Shown: positions 7,669 to 13,894 of the stretch, one piece after another
Position numbering within the stretch: position 1 is the first letter of the stretch
Layout: every line of letters starts with the position of its first letter
Assembly (NCBI GenBank): GCA_964478235.1
Contig: CAYZGX010000015.1
Span: 1-13,925, forward strand
Reading direction: 5' to 3'
Source of the DNA: 2-02-FULL-45-10 sp964478235
GTDB lineage: Bacteria > Patescibacteriota > Patescibacteriia > Magasanikbacterales > GWA2-37-8
DNA: 13,925 nucleotides
Made by a program: the position numbers and the translations under genes
The notes under the pieces: model-generated
Told to the model about the DNA's origin: nothing
The model's database searches: none
Seen by the model: the letters and a program-made list of their open reading frames with translations, nothing else

Positions 7669-8859
7669 TTAGGCAAACATTTTTTTGATTTTCACCAAAC
7701 CTTTGACCAAGGCATCAATATCTTTTTTGGTAGTAGAGAGGCCGATTGAAGCGCGGGCGGTGGCGGTGAGGCCGAGGTGGTGGTGGAGCGGTTCGGCACA
7801 ATGATGGCCGGCACGAATACAGATGTTCATTGAACCGAGAATATCAGCAATGTCATGCGGGTGAATGTCGGGAATAGTAAACGAAATAACGCCAACACGA
7901 TTTTTTGTTTGGCCAATAATGGCTACTTCGGGAGATAGTTTCTGTAGAGCATAGTTCATCAGATTTTTTTCGTGTTGCTGTACTGCTTTGAAACCGATTT
8001 TTTTAATCCAAGCCAGCGCCGATCCAAGACCGATAGCTCCGGCGATGTTTGGTGTACCCGCTTCAAATTTGGCTGGAGTTTCTTGCCAGGTGCTTGAAGT
8101 GTAGGAAACTTCTTTGACCATGTCTCCGCCAAAGAAAAATGGTTCGAGCGATTCTTCGAGAAGTGTTTTTTTGCCGTAGAGCACACCGATACCTGTTGGG
8201 CCGTAGACTTTGTGACCAGAAAAAACCAGAAAATCCACGCCGAGCTTCTTTACGTTGATCGGCAGGTGGGCGACAGCTTGCGCGGCGTCAATAATAGTGA
8301 GTGCGCGTTTGTCTTTGGCTAGAGTGATAATTTTTTGAGCCGGAGCGACACAGCCGAGCACGTTGGAAACAAGCGAGAAACTGACAATTTTAGTGTTAGT
8401 GTCAATAAGTTTTTTGGCTGAAGCGATGTCGAGTTCGCCTTTTTTCGTAAGTTCAATAAAGCGTAAACTAAAACCATAATGCTTGGCCATTTGTTGCCAC
8501 GGTACGAGGTTGGCATGATGCTCCAAGCGGGTAAGCACCACATTGTCGCGATGAGATAGGCGAGGGGAGAGGGAGTAGGCAAGTTGGTTGAGAGTGTGGG
8601 TGGTGCCAGAGGTAAAAATAATTTCTTCAGGTTTGGCGCCAATGAAACTAGCCACCTGTTCGCGGGCCTGTTCGTAGGCTTCGGAGGCTTTGACAGCACT
8701 TGGATAAAGACCGCGGTGAATGTTGGAACGATACTTGGTATAGTAATCATTCATCGCTTGAAGCGCTGGTGCGCAGGTTTGCGAAGAAGCGGCACTATCA
8801 AGATAGACCAGGGGGTGGTTTTTAGACAGCGATGGAAAGTGTTTGGTAAAATTGGTCAT
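7669..8859 (-). CDS. sufS: SufS, group II cysteine desulfurase
   Basis: The 396-residue product is a PLP enzyme that converts cysteine to alanine and leaves a persulfide on its active-site Cys. The PLP lysine is K217 in SGHKVYGPTGIG, with H115, D191, Q194 and H216 as expected PLP contacts. The catalytic Cys is C354 in RAGHHCAEP, on the short loop of group II enzymes. H335 lies 19 residues before C354, matching the position of the Bacillus SufS His that takes over a zinc ligand from SufU. This supports a SufS-SufU pair. The length is near the family's usual 405. It starts at an ATG (8857-8859) five bases after the sufB stop. Confidence 0.97.
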   Translation of the reverse strand: MTNFTKHFPSLSKNHPLVYLDSAASSQTCAPALQAMNDYYTKYRSNIHRGLYPSAVKASEAYEQAREQVASFIGAKPEEIIFTSGTTHTLNQLAYSLSPRLSHRDNVVLTRLEHHANLVPWQQMAKHYGFSLRFIELTKKGELDIASAKKLIDTNTKIVSFSLVSNVLGCVAPAQKIITLAKDKRALTIIDAAQAVAHLPINVKKLGVDFLVFSGHKVYGPTGIGVLYGKKTLLEESLEPFFFGGDMVKEVSYTSSTWQETPAKFEAGTPNIAGAIGLGSALAWIKKIGFKAVQQHEKNLMNYALQKLSPEVAIIGQTKNRVGVISFTIPDIHPHDIADILGSMNICIRAGHHCAEPLHHHLGLTATARASIGLSTTKKDIDALVKGLVKIKKMFA

Positions 8860-8864
8860 ATTTT

Positions 8865-10283
8865 TTAGCCGACAGCATCTTCCATTTCCATTTCAATCAG
8901 CTTGTTGAGTTCAAGAGCATATTCCACTGGAAGTGCTTTGACAATTGGCTCAATAAAGCCAGAGACAACCAAACGAGTGGCTTCTTCTTCGGATAAACCG
9001 CGAGATTGTAAAAAGAAAATTTCTTCTTCGCCAATTCGACCAACGCGCGCTTCGTGGGCCACGTTGACTTGGTCGTTTTTAATTTTTAATTCTGGGATGG
9101 TGTTCGCAATGGCGTTTTTACCAATAAGCAGCGCGTCGCAGACCATAGAGGCGTTGACTTGAGTGGCGAGTGGCATGATTTTAATCAAACCACGGAAGGT
9201 GTTAATACCGCCGTCAACCGAAATAGATTTGGAAATAATCGTGGAGCTGGTGTTGGGGGCGGTGTGAATGGCCTTGGCGCCGGTATCTTGGTTCTGCCCT
9301 TTGCCAGCAAAAGCGATACCCAAACTATCGGAGCGAGCGCCACGACCGCGAAGGATAGAGCAAGGATATAGCATAGTGGTGCCCGATCCCATATTCCCAT
9401 TAACCCATTCAATTACCCCATCTTCATCGACGAGGGCGCGCTTGGTGTTGAGGTTGTAGGTATCTTTGGACCAATTTTCAATAGACGAGTAGCGCAGACG
9501 GGCGCCTTTGTGAACAAATAATTCTACGCAACCAGCGTGGAGCGAGTTTACTCCGTAGCGGGGGGCGCTGCAGCCTTCAATATAATGAATATTAGAGCCT
9601 TCGTCGGCGATAATGAGTGTGTGTTCAAATTGTCCGCCTGATTTAGCGTTCATGCGGAAGTAGGCTTGAAGTGGTAAATCAATCGAAACATTTTTTGGTA
9701 CATAGATAAAAGTCCCGCCACTCCAAACGGCAGCATGAAGCATGGCGAATTTGTGGTCGTTGATCGGCACGCATTGCGTCATGAAGTATTTTTTGACGAG
9801 CTCCGGATATTTTTTTACAGCTACGTCCATGTTTTCAAAAATCACCCCTTGTTTTTCCCAGCTCGCTTTTAAATTGTGATAGACAATGTCTGAGTCGTAT
9901 TGAGCGCCGACGCCAGCGAGGGCTTTGTGCTCGGCTTCGGGAATGCCCAAGCGGTCAAAGGTTTTTTTAATATCTTTGGGAACGTCTTTCCAATCAGTCG
10001 CTTCTTCGGTATCAGGACGAACAAAATACACGATTTTTTGTAAATCGAGTTTGGTGAGATCGGGGCCCCAAGCGGGGAGGGGAGCTTGCTGAAAGAGTTT
10101 GAAAGCTTCAAGGCGTTTTTTGAGCATCCAGACTGGCTCGTTTTTTTGCGCGCTAATTTCGCGAACGACTTGTTCGGTGATGCCTGGAGTGGCCTTGTAG
10201 CGGTTATTTTCTTTGTTAGCTGTGCCGTAGACAGCGTGTTTTTCCGCAGTAAGGCTTTGGAAGTTTTTGGAGGTTTTTTTCAT
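8865..10283 (-). CDS. sufB: SufB, Fe-S cluster scaffold
   Basis: The 472-residue product is the beta-helical scaffold on which clusters are built. It closely follows the Gram-positive type, including the end pattern ALPVEYALELNKLI and the final ED-x-VG. By alignment from memory, C238 (EGCSAP) corresponds to E. coli C254, and C382 with H410 and E411 to E. coli C405, H433 and E434, the sites linked to cluster formation. The ATG is at 10281-10283, with a weak AGGG about ten bases upstream. It is the first gene of the operon, behind a leader of about 139 nt. No sufD or sufA is found in the window, so a SufB homodimer with SufC is likely (inference). Confidence 0.97.
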   Translation of the reverse strand: MKKTSKNFQSLTAEKHAVYGTANKENNRYKATPGITEQVVREISAQKNEPVWMLKKRLEAFKLFQQAPLPAWGPDLTKLDLQKIVYFVRPDTEEATDWKDVPKDIKKTFDRLGIPEAEHKALAGVGAQYDSDIVYHNLKASWEKQGVIFENMDVAVKKYPELVKKYFMTQCVPINDHKFAMLHAAVWSGGTFIYVPKNVSIDLPLQAYFRMNAKSGGQFEHTLIIADEGSNIHYIEGCSAPRYGVNSLHAGCVELFVHKGARLRYSSIENWSKDTYNLNTKRALVDEDGVIEWVNGNMGSGTTMLYPCSILRGRGARSDSLGIAFAGKGQNQDTGAKAIHTAPNTSSTIISKSISVDGGINTFRGLIKIMPLATQVNASMVCDALLIGKNAIANTIPELKIKNDQVNVAHEARVGRIGEEEIFFLQSRGLSEEEATRLVVSGFIEPIVKALPVEYALELNKLIEMEMEDAVG

Positions 10284-10422
10284 AGAATGCCCTGCTTAAG
10301 GCCCGGGTAGGGGCGAGGGAGTCCTCTTTTGTTCGCAAAAAGAGAAGGTTAATGAATAGATTGTTCGTTGCCAAAGGCGGGTCGGTGTGCTAGAGTGAGT
10401 CGTATCTACAGCCTTTTTGAAT
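10284..10422 (-). promoter_or_regulatory. suf operon 5' leader of about 139 nt
   Basis: The predicted start site near 10422 leaves about 139 nt before sufB. A hairpin (10324-10344) has an 8-bp stem with one bulged base and a CGAA loop in the - strand RNA. No T-tract follows, so it is not a terminator. A C-rich stretch near 10300-10316 could pair with the weak AGGG ribosome site of sufB. The - strand leader contains no ATG and no clear leader peptide. A regulatory role is possible but not shown. Confidence 0.4.
10368..10396 (+). promoter_or_regulatory. Possible promoter of the flavin reductase gene
   Basis: TTGCCA (10368-10373) and TAGAGT (10391-10396) are 17 bases apart, and TG precedes the -10 box by one base (extended -10). 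Transcription would begin near 10403, leaving a leader of about 62 nt. It faces the suf promoter, so both transcripts overlap at their 5' ends. Confidence 0.4.
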
Positions 10423-10441
10423 ACCCTGAGTATATCAAAAA
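10414..10441. promoter_or_regulatory. Candidate operator at the suf promoter
   Basis: An inverted repeat has arms TTTTTGAATAC (10414-10424) and GTAT-A-TCAAAAA (10430-10441), perfect over 11 bp apart from one extra base, around a five-base centre. It covers the -10 box (10429-10434) and the start site of the suf operon. Most of one arm lies upstream of the start site, so it acts as DNA rather than RNA. A repressor of Fe-S or redox genes is the natural candidate; no regulator gene is in the window. Confidence 0.6.
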
Positions 10442-10457
10442 ATGGCTAATTTGTCAA
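10429..10457 (-). promoter_or_regulatory. sigma70-type promoter of the suf operon
   Basis: On the - strand the -35 box TTGACA (10452-10457, full consensus) and the -10 box TATACT (10429-10434) are separated by 17 bases. Transcription should begin near 10422 and read leftward through all seven genes. Confidence 0.85.
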
Positions 10458-10464
10458 CAATACT

Positions 10465-11151
10465 ATGCCTGAACAGGTTTTTCGCCCTATTCGTCTTTTG
10501 ACCAAGAAAACGATCGCTCGTGACGTCATTGAACTTCGGTTTACCAAACCAGAAGGGTTTTTGTTTGCTCCAGGGCAATTTGTGCAGTGCCGTATTCCTG
10601 ATGGCGACAAACAAGTGCTTCGCAGCTACTCTATTTCTTCAACGCCAGACAAAGAGTATTTGGAATTATGTGTAAAAGTTTTGCCTGAGGGCAAGGCCTC
10701 GGCTTTTTTTGATGCTTTAGCTATTGGCGGTGAAGCTTTTGTGAGTTCGGCTAAAGGTATGTTTGTAATAAAGCCAGAACATCAATCAAAAAAATATTTT
10801 GTGGCCACTGGGACAGGGTTGGCGCCGATTATGAGTATGGTAGAAGCGCTTCCACACGACGTTACTCAAAAAAATGAATTGTTATTTGGAGTGCGTCATC
10901 AGGCGGATGTGTTTTGGGTTGATCGTTTGGCTCAGGTTGTTAAAAATAACCCATCATTTACGTTTCAACTCACGTTGTCTCAGCCGGATGAACCATTTGA
11001 TACTTTGCGCGGGCGGGTGACCGAGCATGTGTTTGCTGATATAGCAGGGGAGTATTATATTTGTGGTAATGTAGAAATGGTCAAAGAAGTGCGCGCTATT
11101 CTTCTTGAAAAGGGTGTCCCGGCTAAAGCCCTTCATTTTGAAATTTTCTAG
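10465..11151 (+). CDS. Ferredoxin-NAD(P)H reductase family flavoprotein
   Basis: The 228-residue product has only the two domains of the FNR family. The FAD domain (about 1-100) carries R53-S-Y-S56, the flavin-binding RxYS motif. The NAD(P) domain carries GTGLAP (116-121) and ends with YYICGNVEMV (198-206) and HFEIF, the usual C-terminal marks. There is no fused ferredoxin or oxygenase domain, so it needs a separate electron partner. The two ferredoxins at the end of the divergent suf operon are good candidates (inference from position). The ATG at 10465 has no evident Shine-Dalgarno site. It ends in TAG. It is soluble and probably cytoplasmic. NADH versus NADPH preference cannot be read from the sequence. 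Confidence 0.88.
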   Translation: MPEQVFRPIRLLTKKTIARDVIELRFTKPEGFLFAPGQFVQCRIPDGDKQVLRSYSISSTPDKEYLELCVKVLPEGKASAFFDALAIGGEAFVSSAKGMFVIKPEHQSKKYFVATGTGLAPIMSMVEALPHDVTQKNELLFGVRHQADVFWVDRLAQVVKNNPSFTFQLTLSQPDEPFDTLRGRVTEHVFADIAGEYYICGNVEMVKEVRAILLEKGVPAKALHFEIF

Positions 11152-11152
11152 G

Positions 11153-11161
11153 TTATCCACA
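11153..11161 (+). promoter_or_regulatory. Consensus DnaA box
   Basis: TTATCCACA matches the classic DnaA box exactly. It lies one base after the reductase stop codon and 11 bases before the -35 box of the next promoter. A single box is not an origin; it may be chance or a DnaA-sensitive promoter element. Confidence 0.35.
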
Positions 11162-11172
11162 GCGCGGATGGG

Positions 11173-11201
11173 TTGACTTTTGGTCAAAATCGCTATATAC
11201 T
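11173..11201 (+). promoter_or_regulatory. sigma70-type promoter of the His-rich secreted protein gene
   Basis: TTGACT (11173-11178) and TATACT (11196-11201) are 17 bases apart. The start site should be near 11208. An inverted repeat TTGAC-5-GTCAA (11173-11187) overlaps the -35 box and could be an operator. Confidence 0.8.
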
Positions 11202-11207
11202 TTGTGC

Positions 11208-11419
11208 GGATTAGTCGTTCTTTTTAGCGGATGTAGTTGAAGACAGGGTTCCTGGGGCATGAGCTTCTCCTAAGAAAAGAGATAGGCAATAGATTTATCT
11301 GTTGATTATCTCGTTTCGTGGGGGATTCCTTTCCAAAGGAATTAGTATCGGAAACAGTCCGGTCGCCCTGCCTTCTTCTTTCATTCTTTATCACCCTCAG
11401 ACAGAGGGAGAGGTGCTCC
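11208..11419 (+). promoter_or_regulatory. Structured 5' leader of about 212 nt
   Basis: The stretch between the promoter and the GTG start holds several hairpins. One (11279-11312) has 13 bp in three blocks (6, 3 and 4 bp) separated by symmetrical internal loops. A second (11325-11342) is a near-perfect 8-bp palindrome. A third (11394-11408) pairs CCCTC with GAGGG over a five-base loop and captures part of the ribosome-binding site; an alternative pairing of CACCCTC with GAG-A-GGTG would also cover it. It matches no riboswitch class that I recognise by eye. Confidence 0.5.
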
Positions 11420-11911
11420 GTGCGTGCGCTCATCGTGTTCGTGGCAGTTGTGTGTTTTTCGGTTTCATCTTTTGCCTCCGAAGAGCACCACTGTCATCCG
11501 ACGTGGTCTCTCGGAGCTGGTTTTTCGGTCGTCGAAGAGCCTCATCTCCACGGTGGCGGAATGCATCAGTCGTTTGATTTTGAAGCGATTGGTGTTCTCA
11601 ACTGCCCTCTCGCTGCCAGTCTCGATTTTTATCTCGAGGCCGGTGTCGGCATCACCAACCAGGCGGATCCGTTCGTTCCAATTGGTGTTGGTGTTGTTTT
11701 TGAAATCAATGAGAAGGTGTTTCTCGGTCTGGCCGGCGCGCTCAACTTGCACCCTGTAGTGCGGGGGGCGACGCTTCTGGTTGGTCCAATGATTCAGCTT
11801 AATCTCTTTGAGGGGTTCTCGTTTGTTATCGCTCCGGGTTTTGTTCTGCACACGACCGGGGTCGATGTTGTTCGCGGTGGTGGGGGAACCTTCCATTTCG
11901 AAAAGACGTGA
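11420..11911 (+). CDS. Small secreted His-rich protein of unknown function
   Basis: The 163-residue product starts at a GTG (11420-11422) six bases after a strong purine-rich ribosome site (11403-11413). Residues 1-19 form a signal peptide with likely cleavage after SSFA. The mature N-terminus is rich in possible metal ligands: H23, H24, C25, H26, then H42, H44 and H49. The rest alternates hydrophobic and polar residues in Gly-rich beta strands, resembling a small outer-membrane-type barrel or a beta-sandwich. I do not recognise a family. Codon use differs from the neighbours: 10 of 16 Leu codons are CTC, against 1 of 20 in the reductase gene just upstream. It has its own promoter, structured leader and terminator. 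It ends with TGA, unlike its neighbours. Transfer from another genome or strong expression could explain the codons. Confidence 0.75.
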   Translation: MRALIVFVAVVCFSVSSFASEEHHCHPTWSLGAGFSVVEEPHLHGGGMHQSFDFEAIGVLNCPLAASLDFYLEAGVGITNQADPFVPIGVGVVFEINEKVFLGLAGALNLHPVVRGATLLVGPMIQLNLFEGFSFVIAPGFVLHTTGVDVVRGGGGTFHFEKT

Positions 11912-11935
11912 TCCCAACTCTGTTCTGATGGTGAC

Positions 11936-11963
11936 GGAGGGGGTAGCTTCGGCTGCTTCTTCC
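11936..11963 (+). other. 3' UTR hairpin with cUUCGg tetraloop
   Basis: A 12-bp stem (11936-11947 with 11952-11963, including four G-U pairs) closes a TTCG loop with a C-G pair, the very stable cUUCGg type. No T-tract follows, so it is not the terminator. It lies 24 bases after the stop codon and probably protects the mRNA end. The rest of 11912-12014 shows nothing else. Confidence 0.6.
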
Positions 11964-12014
11964 CAATCCATTTGTCCTCATAATCGGTTTTTCATGATTG
12001 TGGTTGCAAATAAT

Positions 12015-12043
12015 AAAACTATCCTATGTGGGGTAGTTTTTTT
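12015..12043 (+). terminator. Intrinsic terminator
   Basis: A 10-bp stem (12015-12024 with 12031-12040, one G-U pair) has a six-base loop and ends in a run of seven T. It ends the transcript of the small secreted protein gene. Confidence 0.85.
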
Positions 12044-12045
12044 GA

Positions 12046-12073
12046 TTGTTTTTTTAAGGTAGTATGTTACAAT
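12046..12073 (+). promoter_or_regulatory. Probable promoter of the transglutaminase-like gene
   Basis: TTGTTT (12046-12051) and TACAAT (12068-12073) are 16 bases apart, with TG at 12065-12066 giving an extended -10 box. Start near 12080, leader about 24 nt. A second possible -10 box, TATACT at 12077-12082, lacks a good -35 box. Confidence 0.5.
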
Positions 12074-12103
12074 GGCTATACTTTATATATAGCTCTAGTG
12101 TGT

Positions 12104-13810
12104 ATGCGTGAGTCGTCTGGTCGGGAGGGGATATTCAAAAAGTTTGTTAAAGAGAAAAAAGGAGTTTTGGCGGCGGCTTTTGTGTCGCTCGCGGCGCATG
12201 CGGGGGCGTACCTTTCTTTCAACGAAGGCGCTCGTCATGATTTGGAAAATGACACTGCTGAGATTTCTCGTACGCTTCGTGAAAAATGGCAGATGGCTTT
12301 TTCTTCGGAACAATCTGAGGAAGAATTTAAAAAACAGTTATTGGAGTTAGAAAAAGTTGATGTTGGGGCAGCGCTTCTTAAAATGGAAAGCCTGCATGGT
12401 TTTTCTGAGGCAGAAACAGAGCAGGCGATTCGTGAGCTGTCGCGCATTCGCGAAGAATACGATCGGGCGAAGACCGGCCTTGATTTGGAGCGAACCGGTT
12501 TTAATTTGTCGAAAGAAGTTGGTCGCTATGATAGTGAGAGTACTTCTCTCATTGATTTGTTGAATAAAAAACAAGGTAATTGTGTAGCGCGGGCTAAATT
12601 CTATGCAAGTGTTCTGCCATCGGTATCGCGGACAGCTTCTAGTGAGCGCAACGTGCAGTTGCAGTGGTTTGCTGGTGATGAACAAAAACCACCGCATGTT
12701 CGAACGCTGTTTAAAGATAACGCCGGGATAGTTTGGTATGCTTTTGAAGCTGGTTTGCCAACTACACTAGCCCCAGCCGACTTAGCGGGCACGGTGACAA
12801 CCGATAGCCGAGCGTTGCTGGGCGATGCTTTGGTGACTTCGTTTGAAGAAAAAAATTTTACTGATTCCAAAGAATTGTCAGCGCAACCATTTTTGATGCC
12901 GTTAGACGCTAAAGCGAAGACGGTGGTCACTTTGCCACATGCTCCGACACAGGTATATGAAGGTGGAAATGCTAAGCTGGAATCGCAAAAAGATTTTATT
13001 GCTCGGCAAGCAGTGACGCTCGACGTAGCTCGGGCTCAGCAAGCTGAGCGAGTGAAATCGTCAAAGCGATTGCAGGTGGAACTTTTGACGCCGGATCAAA
13101 TTGCTGAACGTTTTGGTAAAGACGCTTTTTCTAAAAAAGATACGACGAAAAAAGGTGAGAATAGAGAGGTGGCACAGCCTCTCTCTGGCGAAGAGCTGAC
13201 TAATGTGGCGCTTAGTGGTAAGTTTTCTTTGTTTTTAGGGGGTGATTCCCAAGCACCAACTGACCTCTCGCCGTTGGCACCCTTTTCAATTACCGAGGTT
13301 ATTGTTGCTGTTTTTGATGGGGCTAAAAAAGTTACCGGCTGGGAAGCTTTTCGCGGTAAAGAAGTTTCCAGACTTATGTTGAGTGGCTTAGAGATAACTG
13401 ATGAAGTGGTGCAAAACTTTGCTGACTCACCTCTTAAAGATGTAGCACTCAATGTTACTTCAGTAGTTGATGTGAGTTTTTTGAAAGGCAAAAAATTAGA
13501 TTCTCTGAGTCTTAAGCGGTCGCATGATGTTGATTTGCGCACGCTGCAGGGAGTGACTTTTGATAAATTGTCTTTGTCGTTTTACGAAGGAATGGATCTG
13601 AGCCCGATTAAAGAGTATGTGGATTCTAAGCGTGAGAAGGTTGCTAAAGAATATGGTGGTCTGGTAGAAATTGATGCATCATATCGGGTACATTTGCTTG
13701 ATCCGTCGAAGAGCGGCATTCCAGGTATTAAGAAGGCGGTTGAGCTGGCTAACGAAGGCGATTCCGCAGCTATACAAGAGCTTCAAAATCTCAAAATTGT
13801 CGATTTATAG
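12104..13810 (+). CDS. Membrane-anchored transglutaminase-like protein with LRR-like repeats
   Basis: The 568-residue product has a basic N-terminus followed by a hydrophobic segment (about 20-38), a signal anchor or signal peptide, so the rest lies outside the membrane. Residues 100-135 are charged and helical. A transglutaminase/papain-like core is suggested by C160 in KQGNCVARAKFYASVL, H198 in PPHVRTLF and E215 in IVWYAFE, spaced like a Cys-His-Asp triad with Glu in the acidic place. Residues about 415-505 show leucine-rich-like units of 20-23 residues (KLDSLSL, FDKLSLSF). The middle region is unrecognised. The ATG at 12104 is chosen because the longer frame from 12026 starts inside the upstream terminator. 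No Shine-Dalgarno site is seen. A protease or cross-linking role at the cell surface is possible but not shown. Confidence 0.75.
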   Translation: MRESSGREGIFKKFVKEKKGVLAAAFVSLAAHAGAYLSFNEGARHDLENDTAEISRTLREKWQMAFSSEQSEEEFKKQLLELEKVDVGAALLKMESLHGFSEAETEQAIRELSRIREEYDRAKTGLDLERTGFNLSKEVGRYDSESTSLIDLLNKKQGNCVARAKFYASVLPSVSRTASSERNVQLQWFAGDEQKPPHVRTLFKDNAGIVWYAFEAGLPTTLAPADLAGTVTTDSRALLGDALVTSFEEKNFTDSKELSAQPFLMPLDAKAKTVVTLPHAPTQVYEGGNAKLESQKDFIARQAVTLDVARAQQAERVKSSKRLQVELLTPDQIAERFGKDAFSKKDTTKKGENREVAQPLSGEELTNVALSGKFSLFLGGDSQAPTDLSPLAPFSITEVIVAVFDGAKKVTGWEAFRGKEVSRLMLSGLEITDEVVQNFADSPLKDVALNVTSVVDVSFLKGKKLDSLSLKRSHDVDLRTLQGVTFDKLSLSFYEGMDLSPIKEYVDSKREKVAKEYGGLVEIDASYRVHLLDPSKSGIPGIKKAVELANEGDSAAIQELQNLKIVDL

Positions 13811-13837
13811 GCGGTTTTTCTGTCTTTCGCCTTGGGC

Positions 13838-13869
13838 GACCCCTAAGACCTTGCTTTAGTGGGTCTTTT
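13838..13869 (+). terminator. Intrinsic terminator after the transglutaminase-like gene
   Basis: A stem of about 10 bp with two bulged T (13838-13847 with 13854-13865) closes a six-base loop and is followed by TTTT. It begins 27 bases after the stop codon and overlaps the -35 box of the next promoter. Confidence 0.65.
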
Positions 13870-13879
13870 ATGCTATACT
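13851..13879 (+). promoter_or_regulatory. Promoter for a gene beyond the window
   Basis: TTGCTT (13851-13856) and TATACT (13874-13879) are 17 bases apart. The -35 box lies within the preceding terminator hairpin. The start site should be near 13886. Confidence 0.7.
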
Positions 13880-13894
13880 AGCGCCCGATAGCGT

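Noticed and set aside
10390..10410. IscR type 1 site in the suf leader
   Set aside because: Only one half resembles the consensus and the spacing is wrong.
11208..11419. Known structured RNA (RNase P, tmRNA, SRP RNA or a classic riboswitch)
   Set aside because: The AGTCCGG stretch recalls RNase P, but the other conserved parts are absent and no known riboswitch core was recognised.
11420..11480. Lipoprotein signal at Cys12 of the small secreted protein
   Set aside because: The bases around the Cys do not give a lipobox; a normal signal peptidase I site after residue 19 fits better.
11465..11971. Long open frame on the - strand (168 codons)
   Set aside because: It is antisense to the gene at 11420-11911, which has a promoter, ribosome site, signal peptide and terminator; the antisense product has no recognisable features.
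11909..11982. TGA at 11909 read as Gly, extending the small secreted protein
   Set aside because: No long gene in the window uses in-frame TGA, so the code is standard; the extra residues overlap the UUCG hairpin.
12026..12103. N-terminal extension of the transglutaminase-like protein from an ATG at 12026
   Set aside because: It begins inside the terminator stem and upstream of the likely promoter, and the signal-anchor layout fits the ATG at 12104.
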